64,000 nt of DNA from Pseudomonas ceruminis (GTDB taxonomy: Bacteria > Pseudomonadota > Gammaproteobacteria > Pseudomonadales > Pseudomonadaceae). Under the pieces are notes generated by a model. It saw only the letters and a list, made by a program, of their open reading frames with translations. It did no database searches and was not told the origin of the DNA. The stretch spans positions 62,001 to 126,000 of the forward strand of contig NZ_BQHW01000017.1 in assembly GCF_021602025.1 (NCBI RefSeq), in the 5' to 3' direction. Shown one piece after another: positions 37,130-47,211 of this stretch. Numbering within the stretch: the first letter of the stretch is position 1; each line of letters opens with the position of its first letter. Position numbers and translations under genes: made by a program.

Positions 37130-39180
37130 GTGCTCAAGATTTTCTGGTAGAACTGGGCACCGAAGAGCTGCCACCCAAAGCCCTTGCCAGCCTCGGCGAA
37201 GCCTTCCTCGCCGGTATCGAGAAAGGCCTGCAGGCCGCTGGCCTGAACTACGCGGGCAAACAGGTCTATGCCGCGCCACGCCGCCTGGCCGTTTTGATCC
37301 GCCAGCTCGACGTGCAGCAGCCTGACCGCAGCATCAACATCGATGGCCCGCCCCTGCAGGCGGCGTTCAACGCCGAAGGCCAGCCAACCCAGGCGGCCCT
37401 GGGCTTCGCCAAGAAGTGCGGGGTCGAACTGTCCGAAATCGACCAGAGCGGCGCCAAACTGCGCTTCTCTCAGCACATCCCGGGCAAAGCCACCACCAGC
37501 CTGCTGCCGACCATCGTCGAGGATTCGCTCAACGACCTGCCGATCCCCAAGCGCATGCGCTGGGCTGCCAGCCGTGAAGAGTTCGTACGCCCGACCCAGT
37601 GGCTGGTGATGCTGCTCGGCGACCAGGTGGTCGACTGCACCATCCTCTCGCAGAAGGCAGGCCGCGAGTCCCGTGGCCACCGTTTCCATCACCCGGAAAA
37701 TGTGGTCATCACCACCCCGGCCAACTACGTCGAAGACCTGCGCAAAGCCTACGTGCTGGCCGACTTCGCCGAGCGCCGCGAGCTGATTGCCAAGCGCACT
37801 GCCGAACTGGCCCTGCAGCAGGAAGGCACAGCGATCGTGCCGCCAGCGCTGCTGGACGAAGTGACCGCGCTGGTCGAGTGGCCTGTGCCGCTGGTGTGCT
37901 CGTTCGAGGAGCGTTTCCTCGACGTGCCGCAGGAAGCCCTGATTACCACCATGCAGGACAACCAGAAGTATTTCTGCCTGCTGGACAGCGAAGGCAAGCT
38001 GCTGCCGCGCTTCATTACCGTGGCCAACGTCGAGAGCCGGGACCCCAAGCAGATCGTCCAGGGTAACGAAAAGGTCGTGCGCCCACGTCTGACCGACGCC
38101 GAGTTCTTCTTCAAGCAGGACAAGAAGCAGCCACTGGCGAGCTTCAACGAGCGCCTGAAGAACGTGGTATTCCAGGCTCAGCTGGGTACCGTCTACGACA
38201 AGGCCGAACGCGTTTCCAAACTGGCCGCCTTCATTGCCCCGCTGATCGGCGGCGACGCCCAGCGTGCTGGCCGTGCCGGCCTGTTGTCCAAATGCGACCT
38301 GGCCACCGAGATGGTCGGCGAATTCCCTGAAATGCAGGGCGTTGCCGGTTACTACTACGCGCTCAACGATGGCGAGCCAGAAGACGTCGCCCTGGCACTG
38401 AACGAGCAGTACATGCCGCGCGGCGCTGGCGCCGAGCTGCCGCAGACCCTGACCGGTGCTGCCGTTGCCATCGCCGACAAGCTCGACACCCTGGTCGGCA
38501 TCTTTGGTATCGGCATGCTGCCCACCGGAAGCAAAGACCCGTACGCCCTGCGCCGTGCTGCATTGGGCGTGCTGCGTATCCTGATCGAGAAGCAGCTGGA
38601 CCTGGACCTGACCGGTGCGGTCGAGTTCGCGGTCAAGCAGTTCGGTACCAAGGTCAAGGCTGCCGGCCTGGCGGAGCAGGTGCTGGAGTTCATCTTCGAC
38701 CGCCTGCGCGCGCGCTATGAAGACGAGGGCATCGACGTTGCCACCTATCTGTCGGTGCGTGCCCTGAAGCCGGGTTCCGCCCTGGACTTCGACCAGCGCG
38801 TACAGGCCGTGCAGGCCTTCCGCAAGCTGCCAGAAGCCGAGGCCCTGGCCGCGGTGAACAAGCGCGTGTCGAACCTGCTGGGCAAGGCTGAAGGTGCTAT
38901 CGCAGAGCAGGTCGAACCGAAGTACTTCGACAACGCCAACGAGTTCTCCCTGTACTCGGCCATCCAGCAGGCCGACCAGGCTGTGCAACCGATGGCTGCC
39001 GCACGCCAGTACAGCGAATCGCTGGCCCGCCTGGCTGCCTTGCGTGACCCGGTCGACGCCTTCTTCGAGGCGGTGATGGTCAACGCCGAGGATGCCAAGG
39101 TGCGTGCCAACCGTTATGCCTTGCTCAGCCGCCTGCGCGGTCTGTTCCTGGGCGTGGCCGACATTTCGCTGCTGGGGTAA
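37126..39180 (+). CDS. glyS: Glycyl-tRNA synthetase beta subunit
   Basis: This 684-aa subunit carries the tRNA-binding parts of the alpha2-beta2 enzyme, including an HD-like region and a C-terminal anticodon-binding domain. It starts [20 protein letters not shown], typical of GlyS, and overlaps glyQ by ATGA. Confidence 0.97.
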   Translation: MSAQDFLVELGTEELPPKALASLGEAFLAGIEKGLQAAGLNYAGKQVYAAPRRLAVLIRQLDVQQPDRSINIDGPPLQAAFNAEGQPTQAALGFAKKCGVELSEIDQSGAKLRFSQHIPGKATTSLLPTIVEDSLNDLPIPKRMRWAASREEFVRPTQWLVMLLGDQVVDCTILSQKAGRESRGHRFHHPENVVITTPANYVEDLRKAYVLADFAERRELIAKRTAELALQQEGTAIVPPALLDEVTALVEWPVPLVCSFEERFLDVPQEALITTMQDNQKYFCLLDSEGKLLPRFITVANVESRDPKQIVQGNEKVVRPRLTDAEFFFKQDKKQPLASFNERLKNVVFQAQLGTVYDKAERVSKLAAFIAPLIGGDAQRAGRAGLLSKCDLATEMVGEFPEMQGVAGYYYALNDGEPEDVALALNEQYMPRGAGAELPQTLTGAAVAIADKLDTLVGIFGIGMLPTGSKDPYALRRAALGVLRILIEKQLDLDLTGAVEFAVKQFGTKVKAAGLAEQVLEFIFDRLRARYEDEGIDVATYLSVRALKPGSALDFDQRVQAVQAFRKLPEAEALAAVNKRVSNLLGKAEGAIAEQVEPKYFDNANEFSLYSAIQQADQAVQPMAAARQYSESLARLAALRDPVDAFFEAVMVNAEDAKVRANRYALLSRLRGLFLGVADISLLG

Positions 39181-39183
39181 GCC

Positions 39184-39711
39184 TTGAAACTGCTGATTCT
39201 CGATCGTGACGGAGTGATCAACCAAGACTCCGACGCCTACATCAAGTCGCTGGAGGAATGGATCCCGATTCCCGGCTCGATCGAGGCCATCGCGCAGTTG
39301 AGCAAGGCGGGCTGGACGGTGGCCGTGGCCACCAACCAGTCCGGCATTGCCCGTGGTTACTACTCGCTGGCAACCCTGGAGGCCATGCATGCACGCCTGC
39401 GTGCGCTGGTGGCCGAACAGGGCGGCGAAGTAGGCCACATCGTGTACTGCCCGCACGGGCCGGATGAAGGCTGCGCGTGCCGCAAGCCCAAGCCGGGTAT
39501 GCTGCGGGCAATTGCCGACTACTACCAGGCCGACCTGCGCGGCGTGTGGTTCGTTGGCGACAGCAAAGGTGACCTTGAGGCCGCCCTGGCCGTCGGTGCA
39601 CAACCCGTGTTGGTCAAAACCGGCAAGGGAGAGCGGACCCTGGAAAAAGGCGTCGCTGAAACTACACTGATTTTCGACGATCTGGCCGCTATCGCCAGAG
39701 AACTAATTTAA
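39184..39711 (+). CDS. gmhB: D-glycero-beta-D-manno-heptose-1,7-bisphosphate 7-phosphatase
   Basis: This 175-aa HAD-family enzyme acts in ADP-heptose synthesis for LPS core. Motif I is LDRDGVINQD, motif II VATNQSG, and motif IV GDSKGDLEAA. The zinc knuckle of GmhB is visible (CPHGPDEGCACRKPKPGM). The start is TTG at 39184, directly behind glyS, so translation is probably coupled. Confidence 0.94.
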   Translation: MKLLILDRDGVINQDSDAYIKSLEEWIPIPGSIEAIAQLSKAGWTVAVATNQSGIARGYYSLATLEAMHARLRALVAEQGGEVGHIVYCPHGPDEGCACRKPKPGMLRAIADYYQADLRGVWFVGDSKGDLEAALAVGAQPVLVKTGKGERTLEKGVAETTLIFDDLAAIARELI

Positions 39712-39714
39712 ACG

Positions 39715-39736
39715 ATGCGCCTAAGGGCGCATTTTT
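39715..39736 (+). terminator. Rho-independent terminator after gmhB
   Basis: ATGCGCC and GGCGCAT pair around TAAG and are followed by TTTTT. It sits 3 bases after the gmhB stop and before the acyltransferase gene. Confidence 0.75.
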
Positions 39737-39772
39737 CTCAGGCGGGCAAGCCCCGCAACGGTACATGCCACT

Positions 39773-40543
39773 ATGTCGATCCTGCAGGCGATCAGAATCT
39801 TTCTTTTTTACCTGCTACTGGGCACCAGTTCTCTGCTGTGGTGCTCGCTGAGCTTTTTCATCGCGCCATTTTTGCCCTTCCACAAACGCTATCGCTTCAT
39901 CAACGTCTACTGGTGCCGATTCGCCGTGCTGCTGGCGCGGGTATTCCTGGGTATCCACTACAAGGTGACCGGTGCCGAGAACGTGCCCAAAACACCCTGT
40001 GTGATTCTGTCCAACCACCAGAGCACCTGGGAAACCTTCTTCCTTTCCGCCTATTTTTCGCCGTTGAGCCAAGTGCTCAAGCGTGAACTGCTGTACGTGC
40101 CCTTCTTTGGCTGGGCGATGGCCATGCTCAGGCCGATCGCCATCAACCGCGACAACCCCAAGGAAGCCTTGCGCCAGGTGGCAAGCAAGGGTGATGAGCT
40201 GCTCAAGCAGGGCGTATGGGTGTTGATATTCCCCGAAGGTACCCGTGTGCCATTCGGCACACTGGGCAAGTTTTCCCGCGGGGGTACTGCCCTGGCGGTG
40301 AACGCTGGCCTGCCGGTGCTGCCGATCGCGCACAACGCTGGCAAGTTCTGGCCCAAGACCGGCTGGGGTAAGCGCGCGGGCACCATCGAGGTAGTGATTG
40401 GTGAGCCGATGTACGCCAACGGCAGCGGTCCGCGGGCCATTGCCGAGCTCAATGATCGTGCTGCCGCCTGGAATGAGGCGACCCAACGGGCCTTGGGTTC
40501 GCTGCCGCCAGTGGATGAAAAACCGCAGGAGCAGATCGCCTGA
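39773..40543 (+). CDS. 1-acyl-sn-glycerol-3-phosphate acyltransferase (PlsC family)
   Basis: This 256-aa membrane enzyme makes phosphatidic acid. It has an N-terminal membrane segment and the acyltransferase motifs NHQSTWE (HX4E, a variation on HX4D) and FPEGTRV. The gmhB-plsC order is usual in pseudomonads. Its own promoter may be weak because the gmhB terminator lies only 37 bp upstream of the start. Confidence 0.9.
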   Translation: MSILQAIRIFLFYLLLGTSSLLWCSLSFFIAPFLPFHKRYRFINVYWCRFAVLLARVFLGIHYKVTGAENVPKTPCVILSNHQSTWETFFLSAYFSPLSQVLKRELLYVPFFGWAMAMLRPIAINRDNPKEALRQVASKGDELLKQGVWVLIFPEGTRVPFGTLGKFSRGGTALAVNAGLPVLPIAHNAGKFWPKTGWGKRAGTIEVVIGEPMYANGSGPRAIAELNDRAAAWNEATQRALGSLPPVDEKPQEQIA

Positions 40544-40672
40544 GCATCTGTGGATAAGTTGTTAGCAATTTTTGGATGAATGCGCTTGGAACAGCGGTAA
40601 GTATCTGAATTAGCTATTTATTTCTGTGTATGACGTTTTTTCGAAAATCGTGCATAAGTTTTTTTAGGGCAT

Positions 40673-40703
40673 AAAAAAACCGGCTTTTACAGCCGGTTTT
40701 TTT
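40673..40703. terminator. Bidirectional Rho-independent terminator
   Basis: An A7 tract, stem ACCGGCT/AGCCGGT with a 5-base loop, and a T7 tract form a symmetric terminator. It lies between the PlsC gene and the convergent MFS gene and should stop both. Confidence 0.9.
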
Positions 40704-40719
40704 ATACGTGTGCCTTGCC

Positions 40720-42339
40720 TCACACCTTGTCGATATCCACGTCCTTGGTTTCCTTCAGACAGAAGATCCCCACCACCAGGCTGATGCCGGTCACCAGCAC
40801 GGGGTACCACAGGCCATAGAAGATGTCCCCGGTGTACACCACCAACGCGAACGACACCGTCGGCAGGAACCCACCGAACCAACCGTTGCCGATGTGGTAG
40901 GGCAGCGACATCGAGGTGTAACGGATGCGGGTGGGGAACAGCTCGACCATCACCGCCGCCAACGGGCCATAGGTCATGGTAGCGATAAGGATCATCGCCA
41001 CGATCAGCACCACTACCATGACCTGGTTGACCTGCGCCGGGTCAGCCTTGGCCGGGTAGCCTGCCTGTTCGATCGCGGTACGCATGGCGGCTTCATCGAA
41101 GCCATTGATGGTCTTGTCACCGATGTTCACCACCACCTGGCTGCCGGTGACCGCCACCGAGCTATAGGGCAGGCCCTGCTTGACCAGGAACGTCTTGACC
41201 TTGTCGCACGGGCTGTCGAAACGGGCCTTGCCAACGGGGTCGAACTGGAAGGTGCAACCTTGCGGATCAGCAGTGACCACGATGGGCGCCTGGCGGCTGG
41301 CGGCATCGATCTGAGGGTTGGCGTAGTGGCTGAGCGCCTTGAACAGCGGGAAGTACAGCACCGTCGCCAGCAACAGCCCAACCATCAGGATCGGCTTGCG
41401 CCCGATGCGGTCGGACAACCAGCCGAAAATCACGAAGAACGGCGCACCGATCACCACGCTGATGATCAGCAGGGTATTGGCCTGGGCCGGGTCCATCTTG
41501 AGCATCTGGGTCATGAAGAACAGCACGTAGAACTGCGCGGTATAGAAGGTCACGGCCTGGCCGGCGTTGATGCTGAACAAGGCGGTGAGCACGACCTTGA
41601 GGTTGGGCCAGGAAGTGAACGACTCACGGATCGGCGACTTGCTGACCTTGCCCTGCGCCTTCATTTTCACGAAGGCCGGCGATTCATGCATGCTCATGCG
41701 GATCCAGGTTGAGATCCCCAACAGCACGATCGACAGCAGGAACGGCAAGCGCCAGCCCCAGGTTTCGAACTGATCGCCGCTGATGTAACGGCTGCCCAGC
41801 ACCACCAGCAACGACAGCAGCAGGCCCAGGGTAGCAGTGGATTGGATGAAGCCTGTATGGAAGCCGCGCTTGCCGGGCGGTGCGTGTTCTGCCACATAGG
41901 TTGCCGCACCGCCGTACTCGCCGCCCAGGGCCAGCCCTTGGAGCATGCGCAGCACCACCAGGATGATGGGCGCTGCGATACCGATGCTGGCGTAGGTAGG
42001 CAGCAGGCCCACGGCGAAGGTGGACAGGCCCATGAGCACGATGGTGATCAGGAACGTGTACTTGCGCCCGATCATGTCACCCAGCCGGCCGAACACCAAG
42101 GCACCGAAGGGTCGCACCAGGAAGCCGGCAGCAAAGGCCATCAGGGCGAAGATGAAGGCAGTGGTGTCGTTGACACCCGCGAAGAACTGCTTGCTGATGA
42201 CCGCAGCCAGCGCGCCATAAAGAAAAAAGTCATACCACTCGAAAACCGTCCCGAGGGATGACGCGAAAATGATCTTGCGTTCTTCACGACGGCTGTTGCT
42301 GCTCGCCGCCGCCCCCTGCTCTTGGATGTAATCCGACAT
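40720..42339 (-). CDS. MFS transporter of the MHS (ShiA/ProP-like) family with a periplasmic insert
   Basis: This 539-aa proton symporter starts FEWYDFFLYGALAAV and has the MHS motifs FGRLGDMIGRK (after TM2) and FGWLSDRIGRK (after TM8), with 12 predicted membrane segments. Between TM9 and TM10, on the periplasmic side, is an extra domain of about 100 residues (334-438) with two Cys (C362, C378) that could form a disulfide. The substrate is unknown; the GMC oxidoreductase gene upstream suggests an alcohol or quaternary amine. The ATG at 42339 has GAGGA upstream. Confidence 0.88.
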   Translation of the reverse strand: MSDYIQEQGAAASSNSRREERKIIFASSLGTVFEWYDFFLYGALAAVISKQFFAGVNDTTAFIFALMAFAAGFLVRPFGALVFGRLGDMIGRKYTFLITIVLMGLSTFAVGLLPTYASIGIAAPIILVVLRMLQGLALGGEYGGAATYVAEHAPPGKRGFHTGFIQSTATLGLLLSLLVVLGSRYISGDQFETWGWRLPFLLSIVLLGISTWIRMSMHESPAFVKMKAQGKVSKSPIRESFTSWPNLKVVLTALFSINAGQAVTFYTAQFYVLFFMTQMLKMDPAQANTLLIISVVIGAPFFVIFGWLSDRIGRKPILMVGLLLATVLYFPLFKALSHYANPQIDAASRQAPIVVTADPQGCTFQFDPVGKARFDSPCDKVKTFLVKQGLPYSSVAVTGSQVVVNIGDKTINGFDEAAMRTAIEQAGYPAKADPAQVNQVMVVVLIVAMILIATMTYGPLAAVMVELFPTRIRYTSMSLPYHIGNGWFGGFLPTVSFALVVYTGDIFYGLWYPVLVTGISLVVGIFCLKETKDVDIDKV

Positions 42340-42436
42340 CGTTGCTGTCCTCGGCCCGCAGGCCACAGTGATTATTTTTGTTGTTCCACTGTCGGCCGCC
42401 TCTGACCGCAGGCTGCCGGTACTGCACGCACCCGGG

Positions 42437-44083
42437 TCAGGGCGTCGGTAACGCGTCTTCGTTCAGGTAAGTGTGAGTGGCAGCTCCTTTGAGGATCAGT
42501 TGCGCCGCTTTCTCGGCGATCATCAGGGTAGGGGAACAGGTATTGCCGGAGGTGATCTGCGGCATGATCGAGGCATCTGCCACGCGCAGGCCGGGTATAC
42601 CGCGCACGCGCAATTGGTTATCCACAACGTCCAATGGGCCATTACCCATGCGACAGGTACCCACCGGGTGGAAAATCGTGGTGCCGATCTTGCCGGCGGC
42701 CTCGAACAGGTCTTGTTCGGTTTGCAGGGCAGGGCCAGGCAAATACTCCACAGGGTCGAAAGCGGCAAGGGCAGGGGCCTGGACAATACGCCGGGTGAGG
42801 CGGATAGCGTCGGCGGCCACGCGCAGGTCTTGCGGGTCGCTGAGGTAGTTGGGGTCGATCAGCGGGGTACTGCTCATGTCCGCGCTGCGAATGTCGATAC
42901 GCCCGCGGCTCGCCGGGCGCAAGTTACACACCGAAGCGGTAAACGCCGGGAAGCGGTGCAGTGGCTCGCCGAAGCGCTCCAGCGACAGCGGCTGCACATG
43001 GTACTGGAGGTTGGCCGTGGGCTGATCGGGGCTTGAGCGCACGAACGCACCCAACTGGCTCGGCGCCATGGCCAGCGGCCCGCTGCGGTCGTAGAGATAG
43101 CGCAGGCCCATGCCCATCTTGCCCCACAGGCTGTTGGCCATCTGGTTGAGGGTGCGGGCATTGCGGATTTGATAGATCAGGCGCAGTTGCAGGTGGTCCT
43201 GCAGGTTGCCGCCGACACCCGGCATATCGTGGCGCACGCCTATACCCAAGCGTTCCAGCAACGTGCGCGGGCCTATACCAGAGCGCTGCAGGATGCCGGG
43301 AGACCCCACAGCACCGGCGCACAGGATGATCTCGCGCCGGGCAGCGAACGCATGCCAGGCGCCTTGCCACAGCGCTTTCACAGCGCGTGCTCGGGTGTTG
43401 TTCAACAACACCTGGTCGACCTGCACGTCAGTCAGGACGGTGAGGTTGGAGCGTTCCTTGATGGGCCGCAGGAACGCCTTGGACGCGTTCCAGCGCACAC
43501 CGCTGCGCTGGTTGACTTGAAAGTATCCACAGCCCTGGTTGTCGCCCGTGTTGAAGTCATCGACCTTGCCGATGCCGCTCTGCTCGGCAGCATCGCGAAA
43601 CGCATCGAGGATCGGCCAACTGTAGCGCTGGCGTTCGACCCGCCACTCACCGCCGGCGCCATGGTGTTCGCTGGCTCCGGCAAAATGGTTTTCGCTGGCC
43701 TTGAACAATGGCAGTACATCGCTCCAGGCCCAGCCGTCGTTGCCCTGTTCAGCCCAGCGGTCATAGTCGGCTGCCTGGCCACGCATGTAGATCATGCCGT
43801 TGATCGAGGAACAGCCACCCAGCACCTTGCCCCGTGGATAACCCAGGCTGCGTCCGCCCAGCCCCGGTTGCGCTTCGGTCTTGAAACACCAATCGGTGCG
43901 CGGGTTGTTGATGCAGTAAAGGTAGCCGACAGGGATATGAATCCAGGGATAGTTGTCGCGGCCGCCCGCTTCGAGCAGCAGGACGCGGCAGGAAGGGTCG
44001 GCAGATAAACGGTTGGCCAGCAGGCATCCGGCGGGGCCGGCCCCTACGACCACGTAGTCAAAGACAGAATCGGCTGATGGCAT
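42437..44083 (-). CDS. GMC-family oxidoreductase (choline/alcohol dehydrogenase-like)
   Basis: This 548-aa FAD enzyme has the dinucleotide motif VVGAGPAGCLLANRLS, the GMC signature PRGKVLGGCSSINGMIYMRG, and the C-terminal catalytic His in FHPVGTCRMG. Relatives oxidise choline, alcohols or polyethylene glycols. It is not next to betB or betI, so it is probably a BetA-like enzyme for another substrate. It likely forms an operon with the MFS gene 97 bp downstream and is controlled by the divergent LysR gene. Confidence 0.9.
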   Translation of the reverse strand: MPSADSVFDYVVVGAGPAGCLLANRLSADPSCRVLLLEAGGRDNYPWIHIPVGYLYCINNPRTDWCFKTEAQPGLGGRSLGYPRGKVLGGCSSINGMIYMRGQAADYDRWAEQGNDGWAWSDVLPLFKASENHFAGASEHHGAGGEWRVERQRYSWPILDAFRDAAEQSGIGKVDDFNTGDNQGCGYFQVNQRSGVRWNASKAFLRPIKERSNLTVLTDVQVDQVLLNNTRARAVKALWQGAWHAFAARREIILCAGAVGSPGILQRSGIGPRTLLERLGIGVRHDMPGVGGNLQDHLQLRLIYQIRNARTLNQMANSLWGKMGMGLRYLYDRSGPLAMAPSQLGAFVRSSPDQPTANLQYHVQPLSLERFGEPLHRFPAFTASVCNLRPASRGRIDIRSADMSSTPLIDPNYLSDPQDLRVAADAIRLTRRIVQAPALAAFDPVEYLPGPALQTEQDLFEAAGKIGTTIFHPVGTCRMGNGPLDVVDNQLRVRGIPGLRVADASIMPQITSGNTCSPTLMIAEKAAQLILKGAATHTYLNEDALPTP

Positions 44084-44210
44084 GTGCAACCTCGCGCCTG
44101 ATTATTATTCTTGTCGCCTTCCATCTTATTGATTAATTTCGCTGAGGGAACACGAGATTTCGCGCAGCCGTTGTGCGTTTTAGCACAACGGCCAACAGGG
44201 AAAGGGATGC

Positions 44211-45098
44211 ATGTTCGACTGGAATGATCTGCGGTTTTTCCTCGAGTTGCAGCGCAGTGGCCGCCTCCTCACCGCCGCCAAGCGCCTCAACACCACCCAC
44301 AGTACCGTCGCCCGGCATATCGAAAGCATTGAAAAAAGCCTGGGCACTGCATTGTTCGTGCAACATGCCCAAGGCTACGAACTGTCCCCCTCCGGGCAGG
44401 CGCTACTCAAGCATGCTGAAGCCATGGAGAACGTCGCACTGCTGGCGCAGGAAGAAATCAACCAGGCCATCACCCCGTTGGGCAAAATCCGCCTGGGGGT
44501 AACCGAAGGCATCGGCATCATGTTCTTCACCCCACGCATGAACGCCTTGTTCGAGCGTTACCCCGGGCTTGAAGTGGAGTTGGTGGCGGTCCCGCGGTTT
44601 GTCAGCATTCTCAACCGCGAAGCGGAAATCAGTATTCACCTCGAGCGGCCCAACGCTGACCTACTGATCACCCGCAAACTCACTGACTACCGCCTGGCGC
44701 TGTATGCCAGCCAGGCGTACCTGGACCGGGCGCCACCTTTGCGTCACCGTGAAGACCTGGCCCGCCACAGCTGGATTGGCTACGTCGACGACTTGTTGTT
44801 CAGCCAGGAGTTGCTGTTCCTTAACAGCTTCTGCCGCTCACCCAGCGTGGCCTTCCGCAGTACCAGCGTCATCGCCCAGCAAACGGCGGCCCGGGCAGGC
44901 CTGGGCATCGCCGTGCTGCCCAACTATATGGCCCGCCACGACCCGACGCTGGTGCGCGTACTGCCCAGCGAAACCATCCAGCGCAGCTACTGGATCTGCA
45001 CGCGCCGTGAACTGCACAAGTCGGTACGCCTGCGGGTGGTCTGGGACTACCTGCTGGCGCTGTGCGCCGCCGAACAGGGCGAGCTGTTAGCCGAGTAG
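44211..45098 (+). CDS. LysR-type transcriptional regulator
   Basis: This 295-aa LysR protein has a winged-helix N-terminus (DLRFFLELQRSGRLLTAAKRLNTTHSTVARHI, about residues 5-36). It is divergent from the GMC gene across 127 bp and likely controls GMC and MFS. Its 3' end overlaps the convergent TSUP gene by 12 bases. The effector is unknown. Confidence 0.88.
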   Translation: MFDWNDLRFFLELQRSGRLLTAAKRLNTTHSTVARHIESIEKSLGTALFVQHAQGYELSPSGQALLKHAEAMENVALLAQEEINQAITPLGKIRLGVTEGIGIMFFTPRMNALFERYPGLEVELVAVPRFVSILNREAEISIHLERPNADLLITRKLTDYRLALYASQAYLDRAPPLRHREDLARHSWIGYVDDLLFSQELLFLNSFCRSPSVAFRSTSVIAQQTAARAGLGIAVLPNYMARHDPTLVRVLPSETIQRSYWICTRRELHKSVRLRVVWDYLLALCAAEQGELLAE

Positions 45099-45905
45099 AG
45101 CCTTTGCCGCGAGCAGCAAGGCAGCCAGCCATCCGGCCACTGCAAACATCTGCTGCAAGCGTGGCCCGGCCAGCTTCGCCGCCAGTGGCCTGGCCAGCAA
45201 CAAGCCGAGCACAGCGCCGATAGCGAACGGTGCGCCCACCTGCCAGTGCATTACCCCAGCCAGGCTGGCGCTAACCACGCTCCCCGTCGACACCAGCGCA
45301 ATGACCGCCAGGGAGGTGGAGACGATGCTCTTCATGCGCAGGTTGGTGTAGCGGTTCAAGGCCGGAATGATCACGAAGCCGCCACCCACCCCCAGCAACC
45401 CTGACAACAACCCCGACAGCGCGCCAGTCAAGGCCAACGCCCGCGCACAAGGCAACGTCCAGCGCAAACGCCCCTGCAACGGGTTGAGTACGCAGGGCTC
45501 GATGTAGCGGTGCGCCTCGTTGGTTTCACCCCGCAGCTCTTTGGCCGCCTTGCGCCAGATGCGTACACAGGCGTAAACCAGGACCCCGGCGAACACCAAG
45601 GCCAACGGCGTATTGGGCAAGCGGTGCGCCAGCATCAGGCCGAGCGGAGCGCCGGCAATGCCAATCAGTGCGATGAAAAGCGCTGCACGGTAACGCACCA
45701 GCCCTTGGCGCAAGCCCAGCACCGCGCCCACGGCAGCGGCGAGCCCAACGGCTAGCAAACCAATGGGGGCGGCTTCCACCATCGAAAGGCCGAGGCCAAA
45801 CACCAGCAGGGGTACGGCAAGGATGCCTCCGCCAGCGCCCGTCAGCGCCAGCACTGCGCCGATGATTGCACCGAGCCCGGCGCCGAGCAGTTGATGTTCG
45901 ATCAC
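45087..45905 (-). CDS. TSUP (TauE/SafE) family anion exporter of the sulfide operon
   Basis: This 272-aa inner-membrane protein has about 8 hydrophobic segments and the TSUP repeats (GAIIGAVLALTGAGGGILAVPLLVF and LSGLLSGLLGVGGGFVIIPAL). TSUP proteins export sulfite or related sulfur anions. Here it follows SQR with a 4-base GTGA overlap, so sulfite or thiosulfate made from sulfide is the likely cargo. The start is GTG at 45905 with GAGG at 7 bases. Its stop overlaps the convergent LysR gene. Confidence 0.88.
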   Translation of the reverse strand: MIEHQLLGAGLGAIIGAVLALTGAGGGILAVPLLVFGLGLSMVEAAPIGLLAVGLAAAVGAVLGLRQGLVRYRAALFIALIGIAGAPLGLMLAHRLPNTPLALVFAGVLVYACVRIWRKAAKELRGETNEAHRYIEPCVLNPLQGRLRWTLPCARALALTGALSGLLSGLLGVGGGFVIIPALNRYTNLRMKSIVSTSLAVIALVSTGSVVSASLAGVMHWQVGAPFAIGAVLGLLLARPLAAKLAGPRLQQMFAVAGWLAALLLAAKALLG

Positions 45906-47173
45906 TGGGCGGCCTCGGCGGCCAACGGCAGGGGCCGCGCCAGCCACTCACGCCCCTTGAGCATGCCTTGCCAGTACAGCGGTGGCAGCAGCCGGGCCTT
46001 CAGCAACCAGGCCAGGCGTGTTGGTCGCCGTCCATCGAGCAGCCAACGCGGAAAACTCGGTGCAACCTTGCCGCCATATGTGAACTCGGCCAGGACGATC
46101 TTGCCCCGCTCGACGGTCAGTGGGCAGGACCCATAGCCATCGTACTGTGCAAGGGTCGGCAACCTGCCCAGCGCCACCAGCACATTATTGGCCACTACAG
46201 GCGCCTGCTTGCGCGCCGCCGCGGCGGTCTTGGCATTGCTGGTGCTGGCAACGTCACCCAGAGCATGGACATTGGCGAACTGCCGATGGCGCAGGGTATG
46301 TGGGTCGACATCGACCCAGCCCGCAGCATCCGCCAACGGGCTGTTGCGGATGAAGTCCGGGGCAACCTGCGGTGGCACGACGTGCAGCATGTCGAAGGCC
46401 TCGGTGCGGGTCTCGCTGCTGCCGTCGGCCAGCGCACGGACGAAGGTGGCACGCTTGTTGGGGCCATCCACCGCCACCAGGCGTTGTGTGTAGTTGAGGT
46501 CGACACCGTACTTGTCGATATAAGCCATCAGCGCTGGCACATAGTCGGGTACACCGAACAATACGGCGCCCGCATTGAAGAAGCTGGCCTTCACATCACC
46601 CAACCGACCGTGCCGCAGCCAGTGATCGCAAGACAGGTACAGCGCCTTTTGAGGCGCACCGGCGCACTTGATCGGCATCGGTGGTTGGGTAAACAGGGCA
46701 CGACCCTGCTTGAGGTTTTGCACCAGTTGCCAGGTGTAGGGCGCAAGATCGTAGCGGTAGTTGGAAGTCACGCCGTTACGCCCGAGGGTATCGCTGAGGC
46801 CGTCGATGGCCTCCCAGTCGAGCTTGAGTCCAGGGCACACCACCAGTTGTTCATAACTGATGGCACGGCCATCCTCGAGCGTGACCCGCTGGCCCTGTGG
46901 ATCGAAGCCTTGAACGCGCGCTTTGACCCAGCGTACGCCCTGTGGAATGGTCGAGGCCATGGTGCGAGCGGTACTCGGTGCCGTGAATACACCGGCGCCG
47001 ACCATGGTCCAGCCAGGCTGGTAGTAGTGCACATCGGCGGGATCGATCAGCGCGATGTCCAGCGAGGGGTCGCGGCTGATGAGGCTGGCAGCGGTGGCGA
47101 TACCCGCGGCACCGGCACCGACGATGACCACCTTGTGGTGGTTGGAACTGGCAGGGGATTGCAAGGCAGGCAT
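45902..47173 (-). CDS. sqr: Sulfide:quinone oxidoreductase
   Basis: This 423-aa FAD enzyme starts with VVIVGAGAAGIATAASL. The two redox cysteines lie in contexts like those of the mitochondrial-type enzyme: C170 in PIKCAGAPQK and C350 in DGYGSCPL. It oxidises H2S and passes electrons to ubiquinone while making a persulfide. The ATG at 47173 has AGGAAG upstream, preferred over 47215. It lies between the persulfide dioxygenase gene and the TSUP exporter gene in one operon. Confidence 0.9.
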   Translation of the reverse strand: MPALQSPASSNHHKVVIVGAGAAGIATAASLISRDPSLDIALIDPADVHYYQPGWTMVGAGVFTAPSTARTMASTIPQGVRWVKARVQGFDPQGQRVTLEDGRAISYEQLVVCPGLKLDWEAIDGLSDTLGRNGVTSNYRYDLAPYTWQLVQNLKQGRALFTQPPMPIKCAGAPQKALYLSCDHWLRHGRLGDVKASFFNAGAVLFGVPDYVPALMAYIDKYGVDLNYTQRLVAVDGPNKRATFVRALADGSSETRTEAFDMLHVVPPQVAPDFIRNSPLADAAGWVDVDPHTLRHRQFANVHALGDVASTSNAKTAAAARKQAPVVANNVLVALGRLPTLAQYDGYGSCPLTVERGKIVLAEFTYGGKVAPSFPRWLLDGRRPTRLAWLLKARLLPPLYWQGMLKGREWLARPLPLAAEAAQ

Positions 47174-47211
47174 GGGGGACTTCCTGAAATTCTGGTTATC
47201 GGGCAGGGCGG

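Noticed and set aside
37039-39603. An 854-aa minus-strand ORF across glyS and gmhB
   Set aside because: It mirrors well-supported genes on the other strand, a usual effect of high GC3, and shows no family motif.
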